Source of the DNA: Chitinophaga varians
GTDB taxonomy: Bacteria > Bacteroidota > Bacteroidia > Chitinophagales > Chitinophagaceae
Assembly (NCBI RefSeq): GCF_014529945.1
Contig: NZ_JACVFB010000003.1
Span: forward strand, 1-64,000
Direction of reading: 5' to 3'
DNA length: 64,000 bases
Part shown: positions 46,465 through 55,734 of the stretch, piece by piece
Layout of the letters: every line of letters starts with the position of its first letter
Position numbering within the stretch: position 1 is the stretch's first letter
Position numbers and translations under genes: made by a program
Notes under the pieces: generated by a model
Told to the model about the DNA's origin: nothing
The model's database searches: none
What the model saw: only the letters and a program-made list of their open reading frames with translations

Positions 46465-48009
46465 TTATGCTTTAGTAGCATTTAAGCTAGCAATAATAGC
46501 CCTAAAACTTTCCAAACCGGCTTCCAGATTCTCGATTATATCCTCCGCCAATTCATCCGGGTCTGGCAAATTATCCAAGTCGGCCAATGACTTATCTTTC
46601 AACCAGGTAATATCCAGACTCGTTTTATCTCTTGCAATAATTTGTTCATAAGAAAACTTCCTCCATCTGCCCTCCGGATTTGCGTCACTATATGTTTCCG
46701 TTCGTTTGTGTCGGTTCTCCGGATTATAGCACACGATAAAATCCCTGAGATCTTCCAGTTTAAGAGGATTCTTCTTTAATGTGTGATGGACATTTGTTCT
46801 ATAATCATATACCCAAATCTCTTTTGTCCATGGGTCTTTGCTCGCAGGCTTGCCATCAAAAAACAATACGTTGGCTTTTACACCATTGGCATAAAAGATC
46901 CCCGTTGGCAAACGCAGTATTGTATGCAAGTCGGTTGTCTCCAATAACCTCTTTCTAACCGTTTCTCCGGCTCCTCCTTCAAACAATACGTTATCGGGGA
47001 GCACAACCGCCGCCATGCCAGTAGTTTTCAGCATAGATTTAATATGCTGTACAAAATTCAGCTGCTTGTTACTGGTAGTCACCCAGAAGTCCTGGCGATT
47101 GTAGGTAAGATCTTCCTTTTCCTGCTCTCCCTCTTCATTGGTAAATGTCATGCTGCTTTTCTTCCCGAAAGGAGGATTGGCCAGTACATAGTCATAGCGG
47201 GTTTCAGAAGCTGAGATCAATGAATCATTGGGAGAGATCATCACCTGCTCACTATCAATATCACCAATATTGTGAAGGAACATATTCATCAACGCCAGAC
47301 GCCTGGTGCTTGCCACTATTTCGTTACCGAAGAAGGTATTGTATTTCAGGAACTGCTTTTGAGCTTTGTCCAATGACAGGTTATCCGTCATCCAATCATA
47401 CGCAGCCAGGAAGAAGCCACCCGTACCACAAGCCGGATCAGCAATCGTTTTCATCGGTTCCGGACGTAAACATTCTACCATGGCTTTAATCAGCGGCCTT
47501 GGTGTAAAGTACTGTCCCGCCCCACTTTTGGTATCCTCTGCATTCTTTTCCAGTAACCCTTCGTAAATATCACCTTTATCTTTCACCCCCATTAATACCC
47601 ACTGCTCTGCATTTATCAACGCAATAAGTTTGTAGAGCTTAGCCGGATCTGTAATTTTATTTTGGCTTTTGGTGAATATCTGCCCAAGGATACCTTTCTC
47701 TTTTGCCAACTCACGTAACAGATGATTATAATGCACCTCCAGCGCATCACCTGTTTTATTGGTTAAAGTCTGCCAGTTATAAGCCGCAGGAATAGGCATT
47801 TTCCGGTTGTGCGGCGGATGGGTATATTCATCTGCCATTTTCAGGAACAATAGGTAGGTTAATTGCTCCAGATAGTCACCATACCCCACACCGTCATCCC
47901 GCAGTGTATTGCAAAAAGCCCAAACTTTACTAACAATACTGGAAGTATTGACAGCCCTGCTTTCCGTTATTATTTTATCTTCTTTTATAGTTGCTGTTTT
48001 CTTCGCCAT
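46465..48009 (-). CDS. hsdM: Type I restriction-modification system methyltransferase subunit HsdM
   Basis: 514 aa. N-terminal helical HsdM_N domain (about 20-150), then the N6-adenine methyltransferase core with the AdoMet motif ADPACGTGGF (about 190-199) and the catalytic NPPFG (about 283), in the order of gamma-class enzymes. It methylates adenines at the site set by HsdS. Third in the R-S-M transcription order, 9 bp after hsdS. Confidence 0.96.
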   Translation of the reverse strand: MAKKTATIKEDKIITESRAVNTSSIVSKVWAFCNTLRDDGVGYGDYLEQLTYLLFLKMADEYTHPPHNRKMPIPAAYNWQTLTNKTGDALEVHYNHLLRELAKEKGILGQIFTKSQNKITDPAKLYKLIALINAEQWVLMGVKDKGDIYEGLLEKNAEDTKSGAGQYFTPRPLIKAMVECLRPEPMKTIADPACGTGGFFLAAYDWMTDNLSLDKAQKQFLKYNTFFGNEIVASTRRLALMNMFLHNIGDIDSEQVMISPNDSLISASETRYDYVLANPPFGKKSSMTFTNEEGEQEKEDLTYNRQDFWVTTSNKQLNFVQHIKSMLKTTGMAAVVLPDNVLFEGGAGETVRKRLLETTDLHTILRLPTGIFYANGVKANVLFFDGKPASKDPWTKEIWVYDYRTNVHHTLKKNPLKLEDLRDFIVCYNPENRHKRTETYSDANPEGRWRKFSYEQIIARDKTSLDITWLKDKSLADLDNLPDPDELAEDIIENLEAGLESFRAIIASLNATKA

Positions 48010-48018
48010 GACTTCTCG

Positions 48019-49302
48019 TTAGATTAATTTTCCTTCGAATGCTTTTTTGAGAATGGATTGTTTGAGTGCTTCTGCCTGTTGCAAGCTTTGATTTATCATT
48101 TCTTCTAACTTATCAGTTAAGCTAAGACGACTTTCGATTTCTTGCACAATTTTTTGTTGTTCAACGATTGGTGGCACGGGTACCTCTAGCATTCCAATTC
48201 TATTTAAAGCTAGTTTGCCAAGAGTTGCTGAAAGAATTTTACTCTTAATATTGGATTGACATACTGCTGAGTTAATCCAATAAGCCAGATATTTATTATT
48301 AACATTTATTAAATCAATGATTTTCGCGGCATTTTCTGTCAATATTGAGTTCCCAATATTATCGGGAATAATTCCAGCATCGCCAATGCAAGCGCCGACA
48401 ATAGTAATGTAAACCTCTCCTCCAGTTACTTTATACCTAGTTAATGCTTTGTAAGTTTCTTCATTAATATAAGTTGGCTTATTTGTAACGGTTCCGTATT
48501 TCAAATTGCCAGCCATAATATAAACATAGTCAGTAGGCTCTTCCGAATATTGATGTTTGGGCGGTAGTCTTTTTCCTCCTTTTATTTTTGCGACTTCATC
48601 AATGGACTTCCATGTCCAACCCTCTGGCAATTCACCTTCCTTTACAATCTCATTTGTCAATCTCCCTTCAAATGCCCACTTCAATACACTTTGCCTATAT
48701 GTTTTTAATTGTTGCTGGGCAGTACGTAGACTTTCTACGCCTTTATCTACCTCACTGAAGAGTTCTTCAATTTTGGAAACGATGGCTTGTTGAGTAGATA
48801 TAGAAGGGCATGGGAAATTAATGTTTAAATAATCGTTAAACCTCAAATTCCTAAGATTATTACTCCCGTTTTGATATTTTGTTATATCCGCAGAATGATA
48901 AAAATACCTTAGAAAGAAGTTAAGAAATTTAGAATCAACATCGGATTTCGGCCTCAATAGTCTCAAAAAATTTGTCGATATCTTTGGAATTTGAGCTTCA
49001 AAATTCAAAACCGACTGATCTATCAAAATACTTCTACCAACAGGCTGCTCTGGTCCCCCACCCGATATTTCAACTAAAATATCACCACTGACTAGCTTCC
49101 TCTTCTCGATATTTGCTTTTTTAATCTTCCTCAATGATGCTGTCTTCCCCTTTTCTGTTTCCCAGTTTTTAATTTCAGTGGCTCTAATACAATATGCGAA
49201 AGAGTAGCCAGGGTCGTCATAGTCCGGATCTTTACCCCAATCCCCACCTATAACATAGTCTAATGCCTCCTCTAATTTTATCAGTTTCCAATCAGTCATC
49301 AA
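48019..49302 (-). CDS. hsdS: Type I restriction-modification specificity subunit HsdS
   Basis: 427 aa. Two target-recognition domains (about 1-165 and 215-390), each followed by a conserved coiled helix (IVSKIEELFSEVDKGVESLR, about 170-189, and IVQEIESRLSLTDKLEEMI, about 385-405), the normal half-site design. The second recognition domain starts at PEGWTWKSIDEVA. The gene is clearly AT-richer than hsdM and the neighbours, as is common for fast-changing hsdS genes. Start codon could also be the second Met. Confidence 0.93.
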   Translation of the reverse strand: MMTDWKLIKLEEALDYVIGGDWGKDPDYDDPGYSFAYCIRATEIKNWETEKGKTASLRKIKKANIEKRKLVSGDILVEISGGGPEQPVGRSILIDQSVLNFEAQIPKISTNFLRLLRPKSDVDSKFLNFFLRYFYHSADITKYQNGSNNLRNLRFNDYLNINFPCPSISTQQAIVSKIEELFSEVDKGVESLRTAQQQLKTYRQSVLKWAFEGRLTNEIVKEGELPEGWTWKSIDEVAKIKGGKRLPPKHQYSEEPTDYVYIMAGNLKYGTVTNKPTYINEETYKALTRYKVTGGEVYITIVGACIGDAGIIPDNIGNSILTENAAKIIDLINVNNKYLAYWINSAVCQSNIKSKILSATLGKLALNRIGMLEVPVPPIVEQQKIVQEIESRLSLTDKLEEMINQSLQQAEALKQSILKKAFEGKLI

Positions 49303-49411
49303 TTAAAATATTTTTATAATCAGTTGTATTCGTAAATAATTTTCTCATTAGAACAAAGTTTATTAGAACTTTAAAAAACATATAACACGGCGTACTTCAG
49401 TTTCACAATTC

Positions 49412-52192
49412 CTACGCCGCTAACACCTCATTCAACTCCTCAATAATCTCCTCTGTCTTCTCTCCGAACAACTTCCACATTTTCCCCAGTCCTCCATTCC
49501 TATTAAACGGATCCAGTTCAAAATCCTCTTTATCCAGGTGGAAGCTGGATGCTACATAATCCTTGATCATACGTAGCCATTGCATTTGTTCTTCGGTGAA
49601 TTTGGTGGTAGTACCTGCCTGTTTTTTAAACACCCAGGTCTGAAAATTTTTGTCTACCACTTTATCGTAACCGGTGAGAGTGGTATCAATACCGCTTACT
49701 TTACGGATAAGGCTTACCAATGCCATCAACTCATTTTTTGGATCACCATTGGTTTGTTTCAATTGTTCGAAGGCTCGCCAGACGTTTAAAGGTGCCAACA
49801 ACGGCTGTTCCGTTTTCAGCTTCTCACTAAGATCCCTGATCATGGAATAGGTCAGCTCCCGCCGACGGAATGGTTGGTCATAAAAGATCTCAAGAGCCGT
49901 GATTTCCCCTTTGTTAGCTTCTATCCATGCGGTGAAGTTACCAATGGTTAATTCGGCTGCAGCGTCCATGTCTTTCACCCAACCAATCTTCGTGATTTCA
50001 TCGAGATTAATATGGTCAATAATCTGATCATATTTCTTTCGAACATCTACAATATAATTCCGGAGATCCGGGTTATTAAAAATGGCTACAGCCTGTTCAA
50101 TGAGCTGGTCTTTGGCTTGCTTAATGGCGGCCTCAATCTTCACTGGTGCTTCACCTTCCATTTGTTCCTTTGTGCGCTCTTCAATATCGAAGTTCACATC
50201 GGGATCACAGGCGCTCAACAAATGGCGCACAACCTGACTAATGGACTGTCCGTTTGCCTGCGCTGCGAAGGTAGCTTTTTCTTTATCATTAATCTGCTTT
50301 TCCAGCCTTAGCAGCCGATTGGCCAGTGTAGAGAGAATATCCTCGCTAGTGTTACCCATGGCAACATTTTGCAATACATCTTTCAGACTCATACCAGGAG
50401 ACCGCTCCAGTGGCCGGCTATCTGTTTTCTGAGATAGCTCCACTCCGATGGCATCGATGATGACAAAATGATCCTTGGTAAACTTCGCAGAGGGAGTGCC
50501 AGTTGCCCGTAACTGTTCCAGGGAGCAGGTGCGCGTTCCCCGACCTTTCATCTGTTCGTAGTAACTGCGACTCTTAACATCCCGCATAAATACCAGTACC
50601 TCCAAAGGCCGAATATCTGTACCGGTGGCAATCATATCTACCGTCACCGCAATTCTTGGGTAATAGTCATTGCGGAATTGGGAAAGCACTTCTTTGGGAT
50701 CATCCTCACTTCTGTAGGTTATCTTCTTACAGAATTTATTACTCTCACCAAACTCCTCCCGTACTATTTCAATGATATCTTCAGCATGAGAATCTGTCTT
50801 AGCAAATATCAACGTTTTCGGCACTTCAAAATTACCATCCTTATCCCTCCTATCGGGGAACATAGCTGGCAGATTATCCTTTATCGCGCAGATAATAGTC
50901 CGGATAGTGCTGGGGTTCACAATGTCTTTATCCAACTGCTTACCACTGTATTCAATGTCTTCATCGACCGCTTCCCAGAATTTTTTCCGGGTCAGCCGTT
51001 CCCGTTTATCCACGCTCTCCCCTAACTGGATTTTACTTCCCTGGTTAGTAATTTTAGTTTGTACGGTAAAAACATTGTAGGGAACCAATACACCATCAAT
51101 AACGGCCTTCTCGTAACCGTAGTCGCTGACCAGATTCTGCTTGAAATATCCGAAAGTCCTGTTGTCCGGCGTGGCAGTCAATCCGACCTGGAATACATCG
51201 AAATAGTCCAACACCTGCTTCCAAAGGTTGTATATGCTCCGATGGCACTCGTCTATGATAATAAAATCAAAAAATTCAGGAGGGACCTTTTCGTTATAGA
51301 CTACAGGTAATGGATCCTTAGATTGGACCCTTTCGTTAGGATTCTGCTCCTCTACACTTTCATCCAATTCAACACCCTTCAAAATAGAGTACATCCGCTG
51401 GATGGTGCTAATATATACCTGATTATCGCTGGGGATAAAGCTATTTTTCAATCTGGTAACCCCATACAGCTCTGTAAATTTCCGGTTATCATCGTTGGGC
51501 ACATAGGCCATAAATTCTTGTTCCGCCTGTTCACCGAGGTTTTTGGTGTCCACAAGAAAAAGCACCCGTTTAGCTTTTGCATACTTCAACAGTCTATAAA
51601 CAGCTGTAATAGCAGTAAAAGTCTTGCCGGAACCCGTGGCCATTTGAATCAGCGCTTTAGGGCGTGCATCTTTGAACGATTTTTCCAGGTTAACGATGGC
51701 TGTGATTTGGCAATCCCTTAGGCCATCATGTGGTAACGGAGGCAAATCATGCATCCGCGTCCTAAGGGATTTATCGTCCCGTAGCCACTCCGCGAATGTT
51801 TCAGGTCTGTGGAAACTGAATACCTCTCTTGATCGTGGCTTTTTATCTCTATAGTCGGTAAACTTAGTGATGTCCCCCGTACTTTCGTATACAAACGGCA
51901 GCGGATCATTCTGGCAATACTTGAGTTTCGCCCTGGCATACCCTTCGCTTTGTTCTTCGTGAATTGACATATGAACACCTTCTTCCGCTCTTTTAGCTTC
52001 GACGATGCCTACCGGCTTTTTATTGACGAACAGTACATAGTCGGCGGGACCTACGTCAGTTTGATACTCACGAATAGCAACTCCAATACCTTCGCTAAGA
52101 TTAATTCGGGATTTATCCTGAATAATCCATCCACTCTCCATTAATTCATTATCAATTTGTTGCCGGGCTTTTTGCTCAGGGTTCAGGTTCAA
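49412..52192 (-). CDS. hsdR: Type I restriction enzyme endonuclease/translocase subunit HsdR (EcoEI-like)
   Basis: 926 aa starting with a TTG at 52192, chosen because the segment LNPEQKARQQID is the usual start of the family and the first ATG (residue 18) would cut into it. The N-terminal nuclease has REYQTDVGPADY then GIVEAKRA (Asp51, Glu65, Lys67), the PD-(D/E)xK core. Helicase motifs are ATGSGKT (185-191), DECH (about 315-318) and VTVDMIATGTDIRPLEVLV; the C-terminus matches the EcoEI R domain. It cuts unmethylated DNA after ATP-driven translocation. Confidence 0.96.
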   Translation of the reverse strand: MNLNPEQKARQQIDNELMESGWIIQDKSRINLSEGIGVAIREYQTDVGPADYVLFVNKKPVGIVEAKRAEEGVHMSIHEEQSEGYARAKLKYCQNDPLPFVYESTGDITKFTDYRDKKPRSREVFSFHRPETFAEWLRDDKSLRTRMHDLPPLPHDGLRDCQITAIVNLEKSFKDARPKALIQMATGSGKTFTAITAVYRLLKYAKAKRVLFLVDTKNLGEQAEQEFMAYVPNDDNRKFTELYGVTRLKNSFIPSDNQVYISTIQRMYSILKGVELDESVEEQNPNERVQSKDPLPVVYNEKVPPEFFDFIIIDECHRSIYNLWKQVLDYFDVFQVGLTATPDNRTFGYFKQNLVSDYGYEKAVIDGVLVPYNVFTVQTKITNQGSKIQLGESVDKRERLTRKKFWEAVDEDIEYSGKQLDKDIVNPSTIRTIICAIKDNLPAMFPDRRDKDGNFEVPKTLIFAKTDSHAEDIIEIVREEFGESNKFCKKITYRSEDDPKEVLSQFRNDYYPRIAVTVDMIATGTDIRPLEVLVFMRDVKSRSYYEQMKGRGTRTCSLEQLRATGTPSAKFTKDHFVIIDAIGVELSQKTDSRPLERSPGMSLKDVLQNVAMGNTSEDILSTLANRLLRLEKQINDKEKATFAAQANGQSISQVVRHLLSACDPDVNFDIEERTKEQMEGEAPVKIEAAIKQAKDQLIEQAVAIFNNPDLRNYIVDVRKKYDQIIDHINLDEITKIGWVKDMDAAAELTIGNFTAWIEANKGEITALEIFYDQPFRRRELTYSMIRDLSEKLKTEQPLLAPLNVWRAFEQLKQTNGDPKNELMALVSLIRKVSGIDTTLTGYDKVVDKNFQTWVFKKQAGTTTKFTEEQMQWLRMIKDYVASSFHLDKEDFELDPFNRNGGLGKMWKLFGEKTEEIIEELNEVLAA

Positions 52193-52633
52193 GGTGGAAT
52201 AAGATTTATTTACAAAATAAAATTTTCAACAGACAACAATCTCTATCTATTTGAGATGGGCTAAATTTCTTATTTTCTAGCTACAATACCACTACCCAGA
52301 ATAAGGAAACATCCTTTTAGAGCAAAATTTACGACTTTTTTGTCGCAAAAGACCTTTAAAATGGTAAAATTGAGGCAATCCAGCGGAAAATGGCGCCACA
52401 CGGATATAGTTATCAAGTATGGCACCAATCCCTGTTTGGGTAAAACAATCAGTTAAGTCACTTCTTCAACACCTCCTCCGCCTCCACCACCTTTTAATTC
52501 GCGTCTGTATCTATAAAATGAGCGCCGGGATTGTTAAAAATTCCAGTATTTTTATCAATAAAACAGAAGCCTTCTATATACTTTTTCAAAATCTCATTAG
52601 ATGGCCTGTAAAACTGTATTTCCATGTCAAACC
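52193..52633. other. Non-coding region upstream of hsdR with decayed coding remnants
   Basis: 441 bp without an intact gene. It contains the 43-codon remnant at 52494-52625, a Gly-rich open stretch in another frame (about 52446-52500), and a small CGAC/GTCG hairpin about 150 bp upstream of hsdR (about 52330-52347). The hsdR promoter should be here. This looks like the scar of older gene content between the R-M system and the Ycf46 operon. Confidence 0.55.
52494..52625 (-). pseudogene. Possible remnant of an AraC-family regulator N-terminus
   Basis: A 43-codon frame beginning MEIQFYRPSNEILKKYIEGF, then FIDKN and ending in TDAN. The start resembles the N-terminal helix of Bacteroidota AraC-type regulators, but the ligand-binding and HTH parts are missing. 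It ends 8 bp from the end of the two-TM protein gene. Short length makes this tentative. Confidence 0.3.
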
Positions 52634-53143
52634 CTATGCTATTTTCCCCTTCTTTTTAAGCACTACCAACCCGATCAGGGAAAGCGCCGATAAGCCCACC
52701 AAAAAGATGGCTACGTTTTTCAGGGAATTACCCCTGATGAATACCGGTTCATTTCCCCTGTCAATAAACCTCACATTGGAGTTAATAATATCTTCCTGCG
52801 GAGATATCAGGTTATCAACATATACTGTGATTTCGTCACCTATACGGAGACTGTCAATTTTCTCCAGCACGGGAGCAAAGTCTCCTTTGTCTTTCCCGAT
52901 AAAAATCTCAAACACATCGAGATAATTATCCACCCGGATATAACGGCATTTTCCGCTATTTCTGGCAGGAGGATAATTGTTAAACGTCTTCTCCAGATAG
53001 TTGATGTTGCCGGTAATCTTTTGAAGATCGGCCTTATTCAACCCGGCCCTGAAATACGAAAAAAAGCCTAAAATAATCAGGCCAACAAACGAAAGTACAC
53101 TCTTCAGGAAAATGCGCTGAGGCGCTTTGGTGATCTTCTCCAC
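52634..53143 (-). CDS. Two-TM membrane protein of the Ycf46 operon
   Basis: 169 aa. A membrane helix at about 13-32 (LSFVGLIILGFFSYF) and one at about 140-162 (NVAIFLVGLSALSLIGLVVL) flank a soluble extracytoplasmic region of about 105 residues that may form a beta barrel (IRVDNYLDVFEIFIGKDKGD). No family recognised. It is the last gene of the operon, 6 bp after the radical SAM gene, so co-expression is expected; it lacks the R-x-I-E-F tail. Confidence 0.72.
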   Translation of the reverse strand: MEKITKAPQRIFLKSVLSFVGLIILGFFSYFRAGLNKADLQKITGNINYLEKTFNNYPPARNSGKCRYIRVDNYLDVFEIFIGKDKGDFAPVLEKIDSLRIGDEITVYVDNLISPQEDIINSNVRFIDRGNEPVFIRGNSLKNVAIFLVGLSALSLIGLVVLKKKGKIA

Positions 53144-53149
53144 AATAAA

Positions 53150-53755
53150 TTAAATGTTTCTTAAGGATTGGCGGAGTTCCAGGAATTTCTCCTTGGGCAT
53201 CATGCCGTTAATGGCAATAGTGCCGTCATCTTCAACACGCACCTCTACTTTATTTTTGATGGTGTGCAGCTTATCTTCGAGATGTTTATACCGCTCCGTC
53301 TGGAAAAAAATACGCTGGTTGGTGGAGCCCACCCATGGGCGTTCAAAACTGGTCAGTGCTTTTACGTACGGACCATCCACAAAAATATCGCAGAGTGCTA
53401 TGATGGCGACTTTATGCGGGCAACCGCTTTCCAGGATGGCTTCTTTCGTATAGCCGCTGAAAAGCATCAGCGACAATCCCAATGCCTTCACTTCCCGCAG
53501 GAACGGCAGCAGTGCTGCCGCCTGGTCCATGGGTTCCCCGCCCAAAACGGTAAGGCCTTCGATCTCCGGCGTTGCGGAGAGTATCTGCAACAAGGCTGAT
53601 GGGTCTGTAATCTTTCCTTTGTTACGGTCCCAGGTATGTGGAACCATACAGTCCTCACATCTGATTGAGCAGCCTTGTACCCACAGGCAGGCCCTGAGCC
53701 CTGGCCCTTCTGCCGCTGTTACCGGAATAAATGCGTTGATGTATAGTGGTTCCAT
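53150..53755 (-). CDS. Small NrdG-like radical SAM protein (single 4Fe-4S)
   Basis: 201 aa. Radical SAM cluster motif CSIRCEDC (Cys29, Cys33, Cys36) and the SAM-binding LGGEPMD (about 71-77), as in anaerobic ribonucleotide-reductase activases and pyruvate formate-lyase activases. It has no auxiliary cluster domain. No glycyl-radical enzyme is encoded in the window, so the usual NrdG role is unlikely. Position inside the AAA+/HhH operon (4 bp after the second HhH gene) suggests it acts on a protein of that system; this is inference. Confidence 0.88.
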   Translation of the reverse strand: MEPLYINAFIPVTAAEGPGLRACLWVQGCSIRCEDCMVPHTWDRNKGKITDPSALLQILSATPEIEGLTVLGGEPMDQAAALLPFLREVKALGLSLMLFSGYTKEAILESGCPHKVAIIALCDIFVDGPYVKALTSFERPWVGSTNQRIFFQTERYKHLEDKLHTIKNKVEVRVEDDGTIAINGMMPKEKFLELRQSLRNI

Positions 53756-53759
53756 TCAC

Positions 53760-54392
53760 TTAAAATTCTATAACCCTGCCTTTGCCTGGCCCTATCTCTT
53801 TTCCTTTATCATCTCTGGGCGCCGGCGCTTCTCTTCTTTCAGGTTGAAGATTCATGCCATTCACGGTAAAAGAGGTAGTCAACATCAGGTTGCTCATCAA
53901 CGCCGGTGTGAACCCCATCCTTTGTTCCAAATCAAAAACATCCGCGAAATAGCCGTTCCTGCGCCGCTCGTCGATGATGGCCTTTGCCAGTATCAGGTTG
54001 ATACCGGGCAATTGTATCAGGTCCTTCTCCCCCGCGGTATTGATGTTCACGTCAGGCACTATCGTTTCGTCCGGAATGAAAACGGTGACATTGGCCCTGT
54101 TGTTATGATCTTCTGCCGTCACAAATGCATTCAATCCCAATACGATGCTCATGCCCAGACTGCCCATATATCCCAATGCAAACAGTAGATTACAAACATA
54201 TAGCGCGCCGCCATTCACATGTTCCAGCATCGCCAGCGAACCGGCGGTAGCCACGCCCAGCACAATGGAATAAATTCCCAGCCGCTTCTTTTTCTGCGTA
54301 AAAGCAAACACCACACACACCAATGCGTTCAGCAAAGGAATGACACCCAAAACCAGTCCCAGTAAAAAGCCTCCCAGCCGTTTTCCAAACAT
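53760..54392 (-). CDS. Membrane HhH (ComEA-like) protein with RVIEF tail, paralogue 2
   Basis: 210 aa. Three or four membrane helices in the first 110 residues (LGGFLLGLVLGVIPLLNALV at the start), then a soluble domain with a helix-hairpin-helix of the ComEA/T2SK type (INTAGEKDLIQLPGINLILA, about 131-150, continuing to ADVFDLEQRMGF). The last residues are GPGKGRVIEF, the tail seen on the AAA+ ATPase and paralogue 1. The HhH fold usually binds DNA or another protein. It starts 21 bp after paralogue 1, to which its N-terminus and HhH are similar. Confidence 0.8.
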   Translation of the reverse strand: MFGKRLGGFLLGLVLGVIPLLNALVCVVFAFTQKKKRLGIYSIVLGVATAGSLAMLEHVNGGALYVCNLLFALGYMGSLGMSIVLGLNAFVTAEDHNNRANVTVFIPDETIVPDVNINTAGEKDLIQLPGINLILAKAIIDERRRNGYFADVFDLEQRMGFTPALMSNLMLTTSFTVNGMNLQPERREAPAPRDDKGKEIGPGKGRVIEF

Positions 54393-54413
54393 GTATTTTT
54401 ATTTTTAGGGCGA

Positions 54414-55520
54414 TTAATATTCAATTACTCTTCCTCCTCCCCTTTTCGGAGCATCGAAATCCACGTTTCCCCTTATCCTGTCGACCTGCTCAGAAGAGAG
54501 CTCCATACGTCTTTTCAGGTCGTTGATGTCTGTGAAGTTACCGTTGGTATTTCTCTCCGAAATAATGGTCTTTGCCAATATCCGGTTGATACCGCGCAAC
54601 TGCATCAGCTCCTCTTCTTCCGCGGTGTTTACTTTGACTACAACAGACGATATAGGCTCCTGCTGCGGCAACGGTGGCGGCGTTCGCGGAGGCGTTCGCG
54701 GAGGCAGTGGTGGTGGCTGAAATGCAGGCGGAGACACGATCGGCTCCTCCCTTTCTGGCTCCGGCTCCGGCGCCGGCTGCCGGTTGAAAGAACGGCTAAC
54801 CGTTTCATCATCCACGCCGGCGCGACGGACATTCGTCGCCTCTTCACCCGGCGTGAGAAATAAATTAGCGCCGCTGCTGATACATCCCACACAGGCGATG
54901 ACATAACCGATTAATACCAGCCCGCTCATGGCGGCATACATCGCCCCATGTTCGGCGGTAAGATATTCTTCGGTGAAATTGTTGATATGCCTGGTAGCCT
55001 GTTGATCGGCAGCCAGCTTCTCTGTATCGAACGTCAGATCGTACTTGTCATTTTCCGTTCCGGCCTTTACTTTATCCAGATAATCCCTGTAGAGGTATTG
55101 GCTGAGCTGATGAAATGCCGCCTGAGGTTTTGCGGACAACTTACCCTGCTGCGCGTTTTCCAGCAGGGGCTTGTTTTTCTCATCTTCCTGTACCAGTTGA
55201 TGGGCTGTATTTCTTAAAACCTGTTGCAGCGCAGTTTCCATCCCCACAGAATCTATCAGCATATCACGTTTCACGGACACCATCTGTAGATTCTTCCGGA
55301 AAGCCTCCGGGAATGCGGCTTTAATAGGTTTCTCTTTTCTGCCATATATGTTTATCACCACGGCCAACACCAGGGTGATACCAGCTATCACACCATAAAT
55401 AGTCGTCCACTGCTTCTTTTTCAGTTTATATGAAAAAATCGTGGCGCCGAAGGTGTTAACAAGCGGGATAATGCCGACAACGATGCCCAGCAATATGCCC
55501 CACAGTCGTTTTAAAGACAT
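54414..55520 (-). CDS. Membrane HhH (ComEA-like) protein with RVIEY tail, paralogue 1
   Basis: 368 aa. Two N-terminal membrane helices (about 5-58, KRLWGILLGIVVGIIPLVN), a helical soluble region of about 130 residues, one more hydrophobic hairpin (AAMSGLVLIGYVIACVGC, about 193-210), a Pro-rich linker (PPAFQPPPLPPRTPPRTPPP, about 265-284), then an HhH domain (VNTAEEEELMQLRGINRILA, about 299-318, to DINDLKRRMEL). It ends RGGGRVIEY. A Pro-rich tether between a membrane block and a nucleic-acid-type HhH is unusual. It starts 1 bp after the DUF2997 stop. Confidence 0.8.
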   Translation of the reverse strand: MSLKRLWGILLGIVVGIIPLVNTFGATIFSYKLKKKQWTTIYGVIAGITLVLAVVINIYGRKEKPIKAAFPEAFRKNLQMVSVKRDMLIDSVGMETALQQVLRNTAHQLVQEDEKNKPLLENAQQGKLSAKPQAAFHQLSQYLYRDYLDKVKAGTENDKYDLTFDTEKLAADQQATRHINNFTEEYLTAEHGAMYAAMSGLVLIGYVIACVGCISSGANLFLTPGEEATNVRRAGVDDETVSRSFNRQPAPEPEPEREEPIVSPPAFQPPPLPPRTPPRTPPPLPQQEPISSVVVKVNTAEEEELMQLRGINRILAKTIISERNTNGNFTDINDLKRRMELSSEQVDRIRGNVDFDAPKRGGGRVIEY

Positions 55521-55521
55521 A

Positions 55522-55734
55522 CTAGAGATTATTTGAAAGATGTGAGCGGTCGTCTGTTTTAATTTCTTGCTCGTAGTACTCGGAAGTCAGTGTTTCGTTG
55601 ATGATCTTCCCTTCGATGAGCTGTTCGATCAACTTTGTGTAATCTTTGCAGGACGGCCCTTTTACGCCATTAATCTCCGCAGTCACATTCCCGTCCTTAT
55701 CGATGGAGATGATCAATTTGCGTTCCGTAGACAT
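55522..55734 (-). CDS. DUF2997 domain-containing protein
   Basis: 70 aa. It matches the small DUF2997 family in its beta-hairpin start, the conserved GVKGPSCKDYTKLIE segment (Cys at about residue 29) and the LTSEYYEQE ending. In cyanobacteria DUF2997 genes lie beside Ycf35 (DUF1257), the same pairing as here. The start codon overlaps the stop of the DUF1257 gene (TGATG), so translation is coupled. Function unknown; the conserved Cys is a possible modification or metal site. Confidence 0.85.
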   Translation of the reverse strand: MSTERKLIISIDKDGNVTAEINGVKGPSCKDYTKLIEQLIEGKIINETLTSEYYEQEIKTDDRSHLSNNL

